A DNA stretch of 64,000 bases from Acidicapsa acidisoli. GTDB lineage: Bacteria > Acidobacteriota > Terriglobia > Terriglobales > Acidobacteriaceae. A model generated the notes under the pieces. It saw nothing but the letters and a program-made list of their open reading frames with translations, was not told the origin of the DNA and ran no database searches. Positions 22,485 to 31,019 of the stretch are shown here, in pieces. The translations under genes were made by a program, and so were the position numbers. The DNA is taken from the NCBI RefSeq assembly GCF_025685625.1, contig NZ_JAGSYI010000003.1, positions 920,196 through 984,195 on the forward strand, read 5' to 3'. Position 1 is the first letter of the stretch. Every line of letters begins with the position of its first letter.

Positions 22485-22760
22485 TCAGACCGTCGCCTTT
22501 TCGTAGCACGCGCGGCATAGTACCGGGCGGCCCTGGTTTGGTCGAAATGGAACCGTGGTCGCCGTGCCGCACTCCGCGCAAGTCGTGCGAGTTTCGGGAC
22601 GCGTGCGGGAGGAACTCGCGGCGCGGCGGGCCTTGCACTCCTTGCAGTGCTTGGGGTCGTTGGCGAACTGTTTTGCATGAAAGAATCGTTGCTCGTCGGC
22701 GGTGAAGACAAAGTCCTTCCCACAAACGACACACTTCAATACCCGATCAGAGAATTCCAT
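22485..22760 (-). CDS. Small zinc-ribbon protein
   Basis: This ~91-residue protein carries two ribbon-like cysteine pairs in the N-terminal half (CVVCGKDF and HCKECKA) and two more near the end (CAECG and CRACYE). The form MEFSDRVLKCVVCGKDF resembles the probable zinc-ribbon proteins common in soil bacteria. Role unknown; nucleic-acid or protein binding is the usual guess. I start at MEFSDRV, as family members begin this way, although no well-spaced ribosome-binding site precedes it. The frame is open 45 codons further upstream. Confidence 0.7.
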   Translation of the reverse strand: MEFSDRVLKCVVCGKDFVFTADEQRFFHAKQFANDPKHCKECKARRAASSSRTRPETRTTCAECGTATTVPFRPNQGRPVLCRACYEKATV

Positions 22761-22929
22761 CTCCGGCTTTCTGATGCAGGCGTCGCCGGAGGCCACAAAA
22801 AGCGCACAGGGGGCTCGTTGGCCGATCGCCAGAATCAAACACATGAATTCAAGACTGGGGCCCGAGCCGCACCAGATAAGTAGCGGCGATTCCAAGGACT
22901 GCGCTGTGTATGGGCAGCCCGGAATTGTT

Positions 22930-22958
22930 CATCGCGCGTTTTGTGGGGTTGCGCGATG
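22930..22958. other. 8-bp inverted repeat in intergenic region
   Basis: CATCGCGC (22930-22937) pairs with GCGCGATG (22951-22958) across a 13-nt loop. It lies upstream of the zinc-ribbon gene. The wider gap 22761-23174 shows no gene beyond this and the rpsU-distal stem-loop. Confidence 0.35.
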
Positions 22959-23123
22959 GGTTAAACGTTCAATGAATTAGCGGTTGCAATCCGGCGTGAG
23001 AATCTCGATCTTACCTCGGCCAGTCAAATGAATTTGCCAGCCTTGGAACCGAAACCCCGGCTAAGAACTTGCGTAGCCAGGGGACGAGCCAGATGCAGCT
23101 TTGTTGCGCCTTCGTTGCTGGAC

Positions 23124-23162
23124 CGGGTACCTGACTCCCTGGGGTTGAGAGTGAGGCACCCG
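23124..23162 (-). terminator. Imperfect stem-loop downstream of rpsU
   Basis: On the minus strand, 12 nt after the rpsU stop, CGGGTGCCTCACTC can pair with GAGTCAGGTACCCG (two imperfect positions) around an ~11-nt loop. There is no clear U-run, so it may be a weak or Rho-assisted 3' end rather than a classical terminator. Confidence 0.4.
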
Positions 23163-23174
23163 ACCGGAATGAAA

Positions 23175-23372
23175 TTAGTCCTGCTCTTTACGAGCCTTCT
23201 TGCGATTCCGCTTGCGCGCCAGTGCTTCCTTGACGCGGCGCTTTTCACCGGGCTTCAGGTAGTAGGAGTGACGTTTGACTTCCTTGATGATGTCTTCCTG
23301 CTGAACCTTCCGCTTAAACCGGCGGAGCGCATTCTCAAGCGGCTCGCCTTCTTGTACGCGAACCTCTGCCAA
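23175..23372 (-). CDS. rpsU: 30S ribosomal protein S21
   Basis: S21 is a small basic protein of the subunit platform that helps mRNA selection. The 65 residues read MAEVRVQEGEPLENALRRF early and RRVKEALARKRNRKKARK at the end, typical of the family. The start is a TTG (complement 23370-23372) with a strong AGGAGGTGT ribosome-binding site 7 nt upstream. It is transcribed as a single gene, away from any other translation gene. Confidence 0.95.
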   Translation of the reverse strand: MAEVRVQEGEPLENALRRFKRKVQQEDIIKEVKRHSYYLKPGEKRRVKEALARKRNRKKARKEQD

Positions 23373-23628
23373 AGGGGTTACACCTCCTGACCTGCCTAGT
23401 GGCTCTCACCAGAATACGGGATTTTTTCGTTTTGGGCCAATCGTGGGTGGAAATTCAACCCGACGACGAAAACGCTGGTTTGCAAACCGGGAACGAAGGT
23501 CTGGAGAGGGCCGACTTCGCCGCAGCCTGGCACGCAAGCTGGTACCGGCACGATATAATCCGCTGCGAGTTCATCGTTTACTTTTTGGAGTTCTTGCAGA
23601 CTCCTGCTTTCTGGCAAGGAAAGAGGGA

Positions 23629-23734
23629 TAGTGGGTCAGTTCGAAACAGGCCAACCCTCAGGGGCTGAAGCCCCCTGATATTGCGGAACTTAATGTACGG
23701 GCTGAAGCCCGTACCCTTCAAACTAACCCACCAC
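23629..23734. repeat. Dispersed stem-loop repeat, copy 1
   Basis: This ~106-bp unit has near-complementary ends (TAGTGGGTCAGTTCGAA at the left, TTCAAACTAACCCACCA at the right). Inside are two compact hairpins of the form GGGGCTGAAGCCCC and GTACGGGCTGAAGCCCGTAC. A second copy is at 34916-35022, with GGGCTAAAGCCC in both hairpins. No coding capacity. It resembles REP/MITE-type non-autonomous elements. It occupies most of the 377-nt gap between rpsU and the isomerase gene. Confidence 0.85.
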
Positions 23735-23749
23735 GGAAAGAGGTTGGCC

Positions 23750-24727
23750 ATGGATCGAAGTATGAATCGAAGGCATTTTCTGGCGGGCGCAGTTGCAGCA
23801 GGCGGCTCTGCGCTGGTATCCCAGGGGGCATTGGGGTATGCACTCTCAGCAGGCGTGGGAAGCGCCGAAATGGCGCAGCCGGCATTGAAGCCCATGGCGG
23901 TTGGATTGATGATCCCGGTTGGCAACGACCCGGAGGCCGTGATCTCCCGGGTCAAGAATCTGGGTATGTCGAACTGCTTTCTGCAACTGGATGCTTACGT
24001 CGGGAAATTTACGCCCGCACTGGTACAGGAATTTCGCAGTCTTCTGGAGAAGTATGAGGTCGTTGCGACGAGCGCGGAGGTGGTTGGTCCGGGACGGCTG
24101 GTTTGGGACTTCGTGGATGGACCTTCGACAATTGGACTTGTTCCGAAGGCGAGCCGGGCCGCAAGAATGGATGCGCTCAGGCAGACCTCGGATTTTGCGA
24201 AGCTGCTCGGGATAAGCCATGTGCAGACGCACTGCGGTTTTATTCCCGAGAACCCAAAGGACCCCTTTTACGAAGACACTGTGATTGCTATTCGCGAAGT
24301 TGCACAGCATTGCGCCGGAAATGGGCAGGAATTTCTGATGGAGACGGGGCAGGAGACGCCGACGGCGATGTTGCGGGCGCTCAAAGACGTCAATCTGCCC
24401 AATCTTGGCGTTGGACTGGATACGGCCAATCTCATTTTGTACGGCAAGGCGAACCCTTCGGACGCTCTGGAGATCCTTGGGCCTTACGTGCGGAGCGTTC
24501 ATGCCAAGGATGGGAAGTGGCCGACGGACCCGATGCGTCTTGGAGAAGAGGTGTTGATTGGCTCCGGGGCAGTCGATTTTGAGCAGGTCTTTACCAAGCT
24601 GCATAAGCTCGGCTACACGGGTGCAGTCACCATCGAGCGCGAGACTTCGGGACCGCAGCAGATTGAGGACGTCAAAGCTGAAAAGGTTTATCTGGAACGA
24701 ATCATTTCAAAGATTCTGCTGGCATAA
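23750..24727 (+). CDS. Tat-exported sugar phosphate isomerase/epimerase-like protein (xylose isomerase-like TIM barrel)
   Basis: The N-terminus MDRSMNRRHFLAGAVAAGGSAL has the twin-arginine motif and hydrophobic core of a Tat signal, so the folded protein is exported. The remainder is an AP-endonuclease-2/xylose-isomerase-like TIM barrel: ISHVQTHCGFIPENP, then GQEFLMETGQETP, DVNLPNLGVGLDTANLILYG and YVRSVHAKDGKW, carrying metal-binding Glu/His/Asp positions. Substrate unknown. The start after the repeat (ATG at 23750) is chosen because upstream in-frame codons fall inside the repeat. It precedes a Tat-exported Gfo/Idh oxidoreductase by 13 nt, so the two likely act on the same sugar. Confidence 0.85.
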   Translation: MDRSMNRRHFLAGAVAAGGSALVSQGALGYALSAGVGSAEMAQPALKPMAVGLMIPVGNDPEAVISRVKNLGMSNCFLQLDAYVGKFTPALVQEFRSLLEKYEVVATSAEVVGPGRLVWDFVDGPSTIGLVPKASRAARMDALRQTSDFAKLLGISHVQTHCGFIPENPKDPFYEDTVIAIREVAQHCAGNGQEFLMETGQETPTAMLRALKDVNLPNLGVGLDTANLILYGKANPSDALEILGPYVRSVHAKDGKWPTDPMRLGEEVLIGSGAVDFEQVFTKLHKLGYTGAVTIERETSGPQQIEDVKAEKVYLERIISKILLA

Positions 24728-24740
24728 AGGATACAGAGAC

Positions 24741-26018
24741 ATGAATCGAAGAGAATTCGTTGGCGGCCTGGCAGGAACCTCGGGCCTGATGATTTTGAAC
24801 CCCAAGACGGCATTTGGCTACGAGGCGAACTCGGCGGTGCGTTGGGGCCTGCTGGGGTGCGGCAATCGGGGAACCTCGGTTGCAACCTCGTTTGCGCAAA
24901 ACACTTCGGCGAGGATCGTGGCGCTGGCGGACATCTTCCCGGACAAGCTGGAAACGGGGAAGGCGCATTTCGACCAGGTGAATGAAAAGCTGGGAGTTCC
25001 GGCGATTGACTCGAAGCTGATGTTTCGCGGCCACAAGGCGTTTGAAGAGATTGCTTCCTCGTCCAGTGTGGATGCGGTGCAGATTTCGACTCCGCCGTGG
25101 TTTCATGTGCAGCATCTGGACGCTGTGGTGACGGCGGGCAAGCACGCGTATTGCGAAAAGCCCCTCGGCGTCGATGTGGCCCAGACTCGGCAGGCGCTGG
25201 AGATCGGCAAACGCGCGGAGGGACGGGTGAGCCTGGATGTCGGCTTCCAGGTGCGCAGTGCTCCGCCCATTGCCGAGGTAGTCCGGCGTATTCATGACGG
25301 AGCGCTGGGAAAGATCGCTGCCATTGCCGCACATTACTACGCGCCAGCTTCTTCTTATCCGGATCGGGGAAATGTTTCTGCCGACGAGCTTCGGCTGCGC
25401 AACTGGCTGTGGGATCGCGTGCTCTCGGGCGACATTCTGGTGGAGCAGAATATCCACGTCATCGATATCTGCAACTGGATACTCAAGAGCCATCCCATCA
25501 AAGCGACGGCTACCGGCGGACGAAATGTCCTGACGCATTTCGGCGATTGCTGGGACAACTACCAGGTGATCTACACCTATCCGGAAGACGTGCATCTGAG
25601 CTTTTCTTCGACCCAGTTCGGGACGGATGGATGGTTCAATGTCTCGGAGAGCATCTTTGGCTCGAAGGGCCACGCGGAGGCGCCTTATTCGGGGCCGGTG
25701 CGCATCATCGGCGAGAATGCGTGGGAGTGGAAGGATGTTGCGCAGGCTGCCCCGTCCAGCTCTGGAGGCGCGAACTTTGCCGCAAATGGCGCCTTCAGTG
25801 ACAATCTTGCCTTTGCCGATCGCGAAAAAGACAGGAACTTTATCGAGAGCATTGTTTCCGGGAAGTTTCATAACCAGGCGGCGGACGGCGTACAGACCGC
25901 GCTCAGTTGCATGCTGGGACGGATGGCCGGAAAACTTGGGCGCGAAGTGACCTGGGAGGAACAACTGCAGCACGGCGAGGAGTATGCGATGACGATCGAC
26001 ATGAGCCAGTTCCGATAG
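24741..26018 (+). CDS. Tat-exported Gfo/Idh/MocA family oxidoreductase
   Basis: A Tat signal (MNRREFVGGLAGTSGLMIL) precedes an NAD(P)-binding fold with GLLGCGNRGTSVATSF. The family motif HAYCEKPLGVDV contains the catalytic-type EKP, and a C-terminal alpha/beta substrate domain follows. These enzymes oxidise or reduce sugars and inositols, often with tightly bound cofactor when exported. It begins 13 nt after the isomerase stop with AAAGGA as ribosome-binding site. The pairing is typical of carbohydrate-catabolic loci in Acidobacteria and Planctomycetes; the substrate cannot be read from sequence. Confidence 0.88.
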   Translation: MNRREFVGGLAGTSGLMILNPKTAFGYEANSAVRWGLLGCGNRGTSVATSFAQNTSARIVALADIFPDKLETGKAHFDQVNEKLGVPAIDSKLMFRGHKAFEEIASSSSVDAVQISTPPWFHVQHLDAVVTAGKHAYCEKPLGVDVAQTRQALEIGKRAEGRVSLDVGFQVRSAPPIAEVVRRIHDGALGKIAAIAAHYYAPASSYPDRGNVSADELRLRNWLWDRVLSGDILVEQNIHVIDICNWILKSHPIKATATGGRNVLTHFGDCWDNYQVIYTYPEDVHLSFSSTQFGTDGWFNVSESIFGSKGHAEAPYSGPVRIIGENAWEWKDVAQAAPSSSGGANFAANGAFSDNLAFADREKDRNFIESIVSGKFHNQAADGVQTALSCMLGRMAGKLGREVTWEEQLQHGEEYAMTIDMSQFR

Positions 26019-26055
26019 GCTATAGGCAGGCTTTGCGCCGGTGGAGGCGAAGTAG

Positions 26056-26574
26056 ATGATTCGGAGTTATCAGGGGCGGCATCCGGTGGTGCCGGAGAGC
26101 AGCTATGTCGACCTTTCGGCGCAGGTGATTGGGAACGTCGAGATCGGCGAGCACTCAAGCGTGTGGATGAATGCGGTACTGCGCGGCGATGTCAACTCGA
26201 TCCGTGTCGGCGCAAACTCCAACGTGCAGGATTGCGCGGTGCTCCATGGGCAGCGTTATCTGTATTCGGTCACGGTAGGTGATTGGGTCACGATCGGCCA
26301 TAATGCTACAGTCCACGGCTGTGTGGTCGAGGATGCAGTGCTGATCGGAATGGGCGTCGTGGTTCTGAACAATGCGCGGATAGGTGAGGGATCGATTATT
26401 GCAGCCGGTGCTGTCGTGCCCGAGGGAACGGTTGTTCCGCCTCGCACGCTATGGGCGGGAGTGCCGGCGAAGATGCGGCGGGAACTGGACGATAAAGACC
26501 GTGAGTTGATCCTGATGTATGCGAAGAATTATCTGGACTATACGGAGATCTACTTGCGGGAGACTGGGCGGTAA
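26056..26574 (+). CDS. Gamma-class carbonic anhydrase-like protein
   Basis: The 172 residues form a left-handed beta-helix with hexapeptide repeats (VIGNVEIGEHSSVWMNAVLRGD, then IRVGANSNVQD). Histidines at the zinc-binding positions are visible in AVLHG and in TIGHNATVHGC. A C-terminal helix ends the protein (YAKNYLDYTEIYLRE). Members either hydrate CO2 or act as structural/ferripyochelin-type proteins. The ATG has GGAGG ~10 nt upstream. It follows the Gfo/Idh gene by 37 nt and may share its transcript. Confidence 0.88.
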   Translation: MIRSYQGRHPVVPESSYVDLSAQVIGNVEIGEHSSVWMNAVLRGDVNSIRVGANSNVQDCAVLHGQRYLYSVTVGDWVTIGHNATVHGCVVEDAVLIGMGVVVLNNARIGEGSIIAAGAVVPEGTVVPPRTLWAGVPAKMRRELDDKDRELILMYAKNYLDYTEIYLRETGR

Positions 26575-26607
26575 ATTTTCTCCTCGCCCAGACTCAGCTA
26601 ATTCAGA

Positions 26608-27756
26608 TTAATGAGCACATTCGCTTACGACCTGAATGAGATGGCGGCAGAAGCTTGGCCAGTTCAGATCATTTTCGTAGGATTCTCTGGCGAGCCAGCT
26701 CAACCGTTCGTACTCGGCGCGGTTTCGAAATAGCGAGACAGCCCATTGTGCATAGATCGAGGGAGAAGTTCCGGGTGGAGGCACCAGGCTCCATTCGCCC
26801 CGCGCCGCTTCGCGAACTCCACCCGAATCGGATGCCATCACAGGAAGACCAAAGGCGGCAGACTCACCAAAGACAATTCCAAATGCGTCGGCGCGTGTGG
26901 GCATGATGAAGAAGTCGCTGGATTCAAAGAGGCCTCTTAATTTCTGCGCCTGCGCTTCCACATCCTTGCGCAGCGATCCGTGTGCCCTGACAAAGGGCGG
27001 AATCTCGCCTTCCGGCTGGCAACCGGCAACATGCAACTCGACGGGAACGCCGAGCCGCATGATCTCAGCGGCCACCTGGACCGCGATATCTCCTCCCTTG
27101 CGATGCCATTCCTTGCCCAGAAAGAAGAGCTTCATCGTGTCCTGGCCGCGCCGTTTCAGATAGGCAGCCACATCGGTGCGTGTCGGTGGATTGACGATGC
27201 TCGCTCCCAATGGCGCCACGCTCAGCTTGTGATCTGGTACGCCATAATCCTGACTCGCGCTCCGGGTCGCCCAGTGAGAGGAGTAGATGGCATGGGCGCA
27301 ACGGCGCAGGGCTTCTCGATCTAGTTCGATGCCGCCGCGAACAGTCTCCGCTGCCAACCGGCTCCGTTCGTATCCCGGGTAGTAATCGAGCAGTTGGACC
27401 CAGGTTGCGTCGTGGAGCAGCACGACGGGATACTTACTCTCGAGATAAGCAGCGTCCGGCAGATAGCTGACCAGTATGGCGTCGACCGCGCCAAGCTGAC
27501 TGAGCCGTTTATTCGCATCCGGTGTGCGAGCGCGGATGACGCTGGGGTCTCGGTTGATTACGTATACCTTCTTGAATAAGAACTTGTAAATGGCAGATTT
27601 AACCCGACTGAAAACCGGAACGTGAGGCTGAAGTGCCCCGATCAGAACCACTTCGTGGCCCAACTCACGCAATGTTCGCACAATGTTCAGCGGAATTCCC
27701 GACCAAAGGTCTTCGGACACGGGATCTCCATGGTGCAGACATGCAAATCGCATCAT
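26608..27756 (-). CDS. Glycosyltransferase family 4 protein
   Basis: A GT-B fold glycosyltransferase of 382 residues. The N-terminal domain opens MMRFACLHHGDPVSEDLWSG and the C-terminal domain has KLFFLGKEWHRKGGDIAVQVA. The donor-binding region follows: FFIMPTRADAFGIVFGESAAFGLPVMASDSGGVREA, with the EX7E-type glutamates. It should transfer a sugar from an NDP-sugar in the cytoplasm, perhaps to a surface polysaccharide or lipid; the acceptor is unknown. No signal peptide. It converges on the carbonic anhydrase gene and has no glycan-operon neighbours here. Confidence 0.87.
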   Translation of the reverse strand: MMRFACLHHGDPVSEDLWSGIPLNIVRTLRELGHEVVLIGALQPHVPVFSRVKSAIYKFLFKKVYVINRDPSVIRARTPDANKRLSQLGAVDAILVSYLPDAAYLESKYPVVLLHDATWVQLLDYYPGYERSRLAAETVRGGIELDREALRRCAHAIYSSHWATRSASQDYGVPDHKLSVAPLGASIVNPPTRTDVAAYLKRRGQDTMKLFFLGKEWHRKGGDIAVQVAAEIMRLGVPVELHVAGCQPEGEIPPFVRAHGSLRKDVEAQAQKLRGLFESSDFFIMPTRADAFGIVFGESAAFGLPVMASDSGGVREAARGEWSLVPPPGTSPSIYAQWAVSLFRNRAEYERLSWLARESYENDLNWPSFCRHLIQVVSECAH

Positions 27757-27773
27757 TTCTCTCCATCGCTAAA

Positions 27774-27837
27774 GAGCAACTACTCATCCAAGAGGCTCGC
27801 GACTCGTTTCCGAGAGGAGTCTGACAAGTAGTTGCTC
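27774..27837 (-). promoter_or_regulatory. Inverted repeat upstream of the glycosyltransferase gene
   Basis: GAGCAACTACT (27774-27784) and AGTAGTTGCTC (27827-27837) are perfectly complementary, 11 bp each, 42 nt apart. Between them CTCG-TTTC-CGAG can form a smaller hairpin. It lies 18-81 nt before the start codon. It could be a leader structure or a pair of regulator half-sites. The rest of the 293-nt gap (27757-28049) shows no gene. Confidence 0.4.
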
Positions 27838-28049
27838 GTGGGCGAACTCAATTGGAAGAACGGGTGGATATTTCTGGGCCGTCGACAACGGTTGGACGCG
27901 GACCGCGAACGAAAGCATTCTCGGCGATACTGCGGCCCCGATCAATTATTCGAGCGTGGCCGTTCCTTGATAGAACGGCCACGCAAATGGCTTTTGTTCG
28001 GACTACACCGTTACCGAAAATGCTATATGCGCCGAGCCTGCGATCTGGT

Positions 28050-29054
28050 CTAGTGCTGGGCCCCGGCAGGCTTGGGGTTGGCCTTGTCGAATCGGGCGAC
28101 CTGAATCTTTCGGGCCAGGCCGAGTTTGCTGAGCATCCAGATGAGGTAGAAATTCGGGTCGAACTCATACCACGTAAGACCGTGGCGAGCCGAAACGGGA
28201 TGAGCGTGGTGGTTGTTGTGCCATCCTTCGCCGCCGGTGACCAGCGCGACCCAGAAGCTGTTGCGCGAGTCGTCTCGGGTTTCAAAGCGGCGGCTGCCCC
28301 AGAGGTGTGTGGCTGAGTTCACCAGCCAGGTGGCATGCAGGCCGAGTGTGACGCGAAGGAAAACGCCCCAGAGAACCATCTTGACGCCGCCCATGATGCC
28401 GTGATCAATGTAGCTGCCGAGGCCGAGCAGGAACAATCCGCAGGCGACGAGAGTGAGCCAGTGGTACTTGCTCATCCAGACGTGGAAACGGTCACGCGAG
28501 AGATCGGGAACGTAGCGAGACAACGCAGTTGTCTTCGCGTGCATCGACTTGCCGAGAACCATCCAGCCGATGTGCGCCCACCAGGCGCCTTCCTTTGGCG
28601 TGTGTGGATCGCCCTCGATATCGCTGTGCTGATGGTGAACACGATGCACGGCAACCCAGAAGATCGGGCCGCCTTCCAACGCAAGCGTGGCGCAGACGGT
28701 GAGGCAATACTCAACCCACTTGGGGGTCTGAAAGCCGCGATGGGTGAGCAGGCGGTGGTAACAGACTCCAATTCCGAAGTTGATGGCCAGAATCCAGAGA
28801 ACAGCTGCTACCGCAAGACGGCTCCAACTGAAGTAGAAAAGAGCAGCAACCGCGCCGATGTGAAAGGCTGCGATAAACCCGGCCGTGACCCAATTGATTC
28901 CCCCGCCGTTGGCTTTGCGGCCCATATGCACCTCTTTGCCAACGAGAACGCGGGCTGAAGATGCAGGCTTGGAGCTACGGCTTGCGGGCGATTCGACTTG
29001 TGTGACGACTGCAGAAGCTTGGTCTTGCAGAACGTTCGGTGAGACTGGGGGCAT
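28050..29054 (-). CDS. Membrane fatty acid (acyl-CoA-type) desaturase
   Basis: A di-iron desaturase that introduces a double bond into acyl chains at the membrane. The three histidine boxes are clear: HRLLTHRG (HxxxxH), HRVHHQHSD (HxxHH) and GEGWHNNHHAHP (HxxHH). Hydrophobic helices surround them, as in the stearoyl-CoA/delta-9 family. The start is uncertain. I use the ATG of MPPVSPNVL, with AAGGGA upstream; an ATG 111 nt further out (29165) and one further in (MGRKANGG) are also possible. It stands as a single gene facing the glycosyltransferase direction. Confidence 0.88.
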   Translation of the reverse strand: MPPVSPNVLQDQASAVVTQVESPASRSSKPASSARVLVGKEVHMGRKANGGGINWVTAGFIAAFHIGAVAALFYFSWSRLAVAAVLWILAINFGIGVCYHRLLTHRGFQTPKWVEYCLTVCATLALEGGPIFWVAVHRVHHQHSDIEGDPHTPKEGAWWAHIGWMVLGKSMHAKTTALSRYVPDLSRDRFHVWMSKYHWLTLVACGLFLLGLGSYIDHGIMGGVKMVLWGVFLRVTLGLHATWLVNSATHLWGSRRFETRDDSRNSFWVALVTGGEGWHNNHHAHPVSARHGLTWYEFDPNFYLIWMLSKLGLARKIQVARFDKANPKPAGAQH

Positions 29055-29232
29055 CCGTGTTATTCCCTTTCGGGGGTACTGAGTCAACGACAAGAAATTG
29101 ACCGGTACTCCGATTGTATCGCTAGGGTTATCGGTTTTCGTGGAATGATCTGTATCATTTGGCACGTTTTGCTTCTATGTGGCAGGCGCTGGGGCCGTTT
29201 CCAGCCCCAAATCGGGAACGCCTGGAATCATC

Positions 29233-30285
29233 TTACTGTTCCTGAGCGGCAGCCGGCTCAGGGACCGGGAGCGGATTGCGCTCGGTGAATTGGCGCTGAT
29301 GCCAATACGGGTAGGTCGGAGGTTGTTCGCTGGCGCGATCCAGACGCGCTACTTGATCAGATGTCAGATTCCAGCCTTCGGAGGCGAGATTCTGACGGAG
29401 TTGCTCTTCATTCCTGGCACCGATGATGATGGAGGAGACGGTTGGACGCTGGAGGAGCCAGTTCAGCGCGACCTGCGGTACGGTCTTGCCGGTTTCTTTC
29501 GCGACGGCGTCCAGCGCATCGACGACAGTGTAGAGATATTCGTCGGGAACCTGTGGGCCCATCTCTGCGGTCTTGTGGAGACGGCTTACCTCGGGGATTG
29601 GCTGACCGCGGCGGAGTTTGCCGGTGAGGCGTCCCCAGCCGAGCGGACTCCAGACCAATGCGCCGACTTTCTGGTCGAGACCGAGGGGCATCAGTTCCCA
29701 CTCGTACTCGCGGCCAACCAGGGAGTAGTAGACCTGGTGAGCAACGTAGCGCGCCCAGCCGTAGCGTTCGGAGATGGCGAGCGACTTCATCAGGTGCCAG
29801 CCGGAGAAGTTGGAGCAGGCGATATAGCGGACTTTGCCCTCGCGAACGAACTTGTCGAGTGTATTCAGAGTTTCCTCGATCGGCGTAAGGGCGTCGAAGC
29901 CGTGGAGATGATAGATGTCGACGTAATCGGTGTTGAGGCGGCGAAGGCTGGCTTCGAGCGACCTGCGCAGATGATGCCGCGAGGAACCGACATCGTTGGG
30001 ACCGTCGCCGAAGCGGAACGTGGCTTTGGTGGAGATCAGGGCCTTGTCGCGCTTGCCCTCAAGAGCCTTGCCTAGAACTTCCTCCGATTTGCCATAAGAA
30101 TAAATATCGGCTGTGTCGAAGAGGTTGACGCCGGCTTCGAAACAGATGTCGAGGAGGCGACGGGCTTCGGCGACATCGGTGTCACCCCAGGCTTTGAAGA
30201 ACTCGTTGCCGCCGCCAAATGTGGCGACGCCAAAACTCAGCGCGGATACTTTGAGGCCGGAGCCTCCGAGGATTCTATATTCCAT
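29233..30285 (-). CDS. Aldo/keto reductase
   Basis: An NADPH-dependent carbonyl reductase with a TIM barrel, 350 residues. The catalytic tetrad regions are visible: FDTADIYSYGKSEEVLG (Asp, Tyr), KALISTKATF (Lys) and VDIYHLHGFD (His). The C-terminal cofactor segment reads IIIGARNEEQLRQNL. The real start is the ATG of MEYRILGGSGLKVSALSFG (30283-30285); the open frame continues upstream without family similarity. Resembles the YdjG/YajO-type subgroup; substrate unknown. Confidence 0.9.
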   Translation of the reverse strand: MEYRILGGSGLKVSALSFGVATFGGGNEFFKAWGDTDVAEARRLLDICFEAGVNLFDTADIYSYGKSEEVLGKALEGKRDKALISTKATFRFGDGPNDVGSSRHHLRRSLEASLRRLNTDYVDIYHLHGFDALTPIEETLNTLDKFVREGKVRYIACSNFSGWHLMKSLAISERYGWARYVAHQVYYSLVGREYEWELMPLGLDQKVGALVWSPLGWGRLTGKLRRGQPIPEVSRLHKTAEMGPQVPDEYLYTVVDALDAVAKETGKTVPQVALNWLLQRPTVSSIIIGARNEEQLRQNLASEGWNLTSDQVARLDRASEQPPTYPYWHQRQFTERNPLPVPEPAAAQEQ

Positions 30286-30378
30286 GGGAATTTGGATGCA
30301 CCTTGTGTGGGTTTCGGTTCCGACTGCGCTAACCAGTCTACACTTGCATGCAGAGCATATCGTATCTACAATTAAACC

Positions 30379-30669
30379 GTGTTTATCTGGGATGAGGCAA
30401 AGAGACTGTCCAACCTGAAAAAGCATGGGCTGGATTTTCGGGATGCTCATCTCATCTACGACAATCCGGATAAATGCACCTATGACGCCAGCCGCGAAGA
30501 TGAGTATCGGCTGATGGATGTGGCGCTGGCGGTACTCAGGGGCAGGCTGCTGACGCTGGTTTACATGGAGATTGAGGACGATGTTCGCGTGATCTCGTTT
30601 CGCAATGCATCCCGGGAGGAGCGCAAAGCCTATGAAGAAGACAGAAGAGAAGCAGAATCAGGTCAGTGA
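30379..30669 (+). CDS. brnT: BrnT-family toxin (ribonuclease)
   Basis: BrnT toxins are RelE-fold ribonucleases. The 96 residues match closely: MFIWDEAKRLSNLKKHGLDF at the start (the WDExKxxxNxxKHGxxF signature), YDNPDKCTYDASREDEYR in the middle and VRVISFRNASREERKAYEE at the end. It begins with GTG. Its end overlaps the following antitoxin gene by 38 nt, the usual BrnT-then-BrnA order. Expressed from its own promoter region upstream. Confidence 0.9.
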   Translation: MFIWDEAKRLSNLKKHGLDFRDAHLIYDNPDKCTYDASREDEYRLMDVALAVLRGRLLTLVYMEIEDDVRVISFRNASREERKAYEEDRREAESGQ

Positions 30670-30970
30670 GACGGATTGGGACCGGGTACTGGCGCATCGC
30701 GAGGGAGACGCTATCCCTTATGAGCCGGAAGACGGGCCTTATGACCCGAACGACGGGAAGGCTACGAGCGAGTGGCTGGCCAAGGCTGATTTGATTCGCA
30801 AAGGGAAGGTTGTGCGCAGGGGCAAGCGCGGACCGCAGAAGACTCCGACGAAGAAGCTGGTTTCGTTACGGTTGTCGCCGGAGGTGATTGAGCACTTCAA
30901 GGCGGGTGGGCCGGGATGGCAGACGCGGATTGAGCGCACTTTGCTGGAGTCGATCAAGCGTGGTGCTTGA
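30632..30970 (+). CDS. brnA: BrnA-family antitoxin
   Basis: BrnA neutralises BrnT and represses the operon through its ribbon-helix-helix domain. The C-terminal half carries KKLVSLRLSPEVIEHFKAGGPGW, then RIERTLLESIKRGA, an RHH-like DNA-binding segment characteristic of BrnA. The N-terminal part is the toxin-wrapping region. The start MKKTEEKQNQ (30632) lies inside brnT with GGAGGA upstream. The intact frame indicates a functional toxin-antitoxin pair. Confidence 0.85.
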   Translation: MKKTEEKQNQVSETDWDRVLAHREGDAIPYEPEDGPYDPNDGKATSEWLAKADLIRKGKVVRRGKRGPQKTPTKKLVSLRLSPEVIEHFKAGGPGWQTRIERTLLESIKRGA

Positions 30971-31019
30971 CAACGCCACATCTCTGCTGGGCGCAACGCT
31001 ACGCCGCTGCATAGTTTGC

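Noticed and set aside
24702..25973. 423-codon minus-strand frame opposite the Gfo/Idh gene
   Set aside because: Shadow of a well-supported gene; composition is Arg/His/Pro-rich and random in appearance.
29052..29070. GGAATAA near the desaturase start as a fifth ECF-type promoter
   Set aside because: No CCACT block follows at the 15-nt distance and it overlaps the likely ribosome-binding region.
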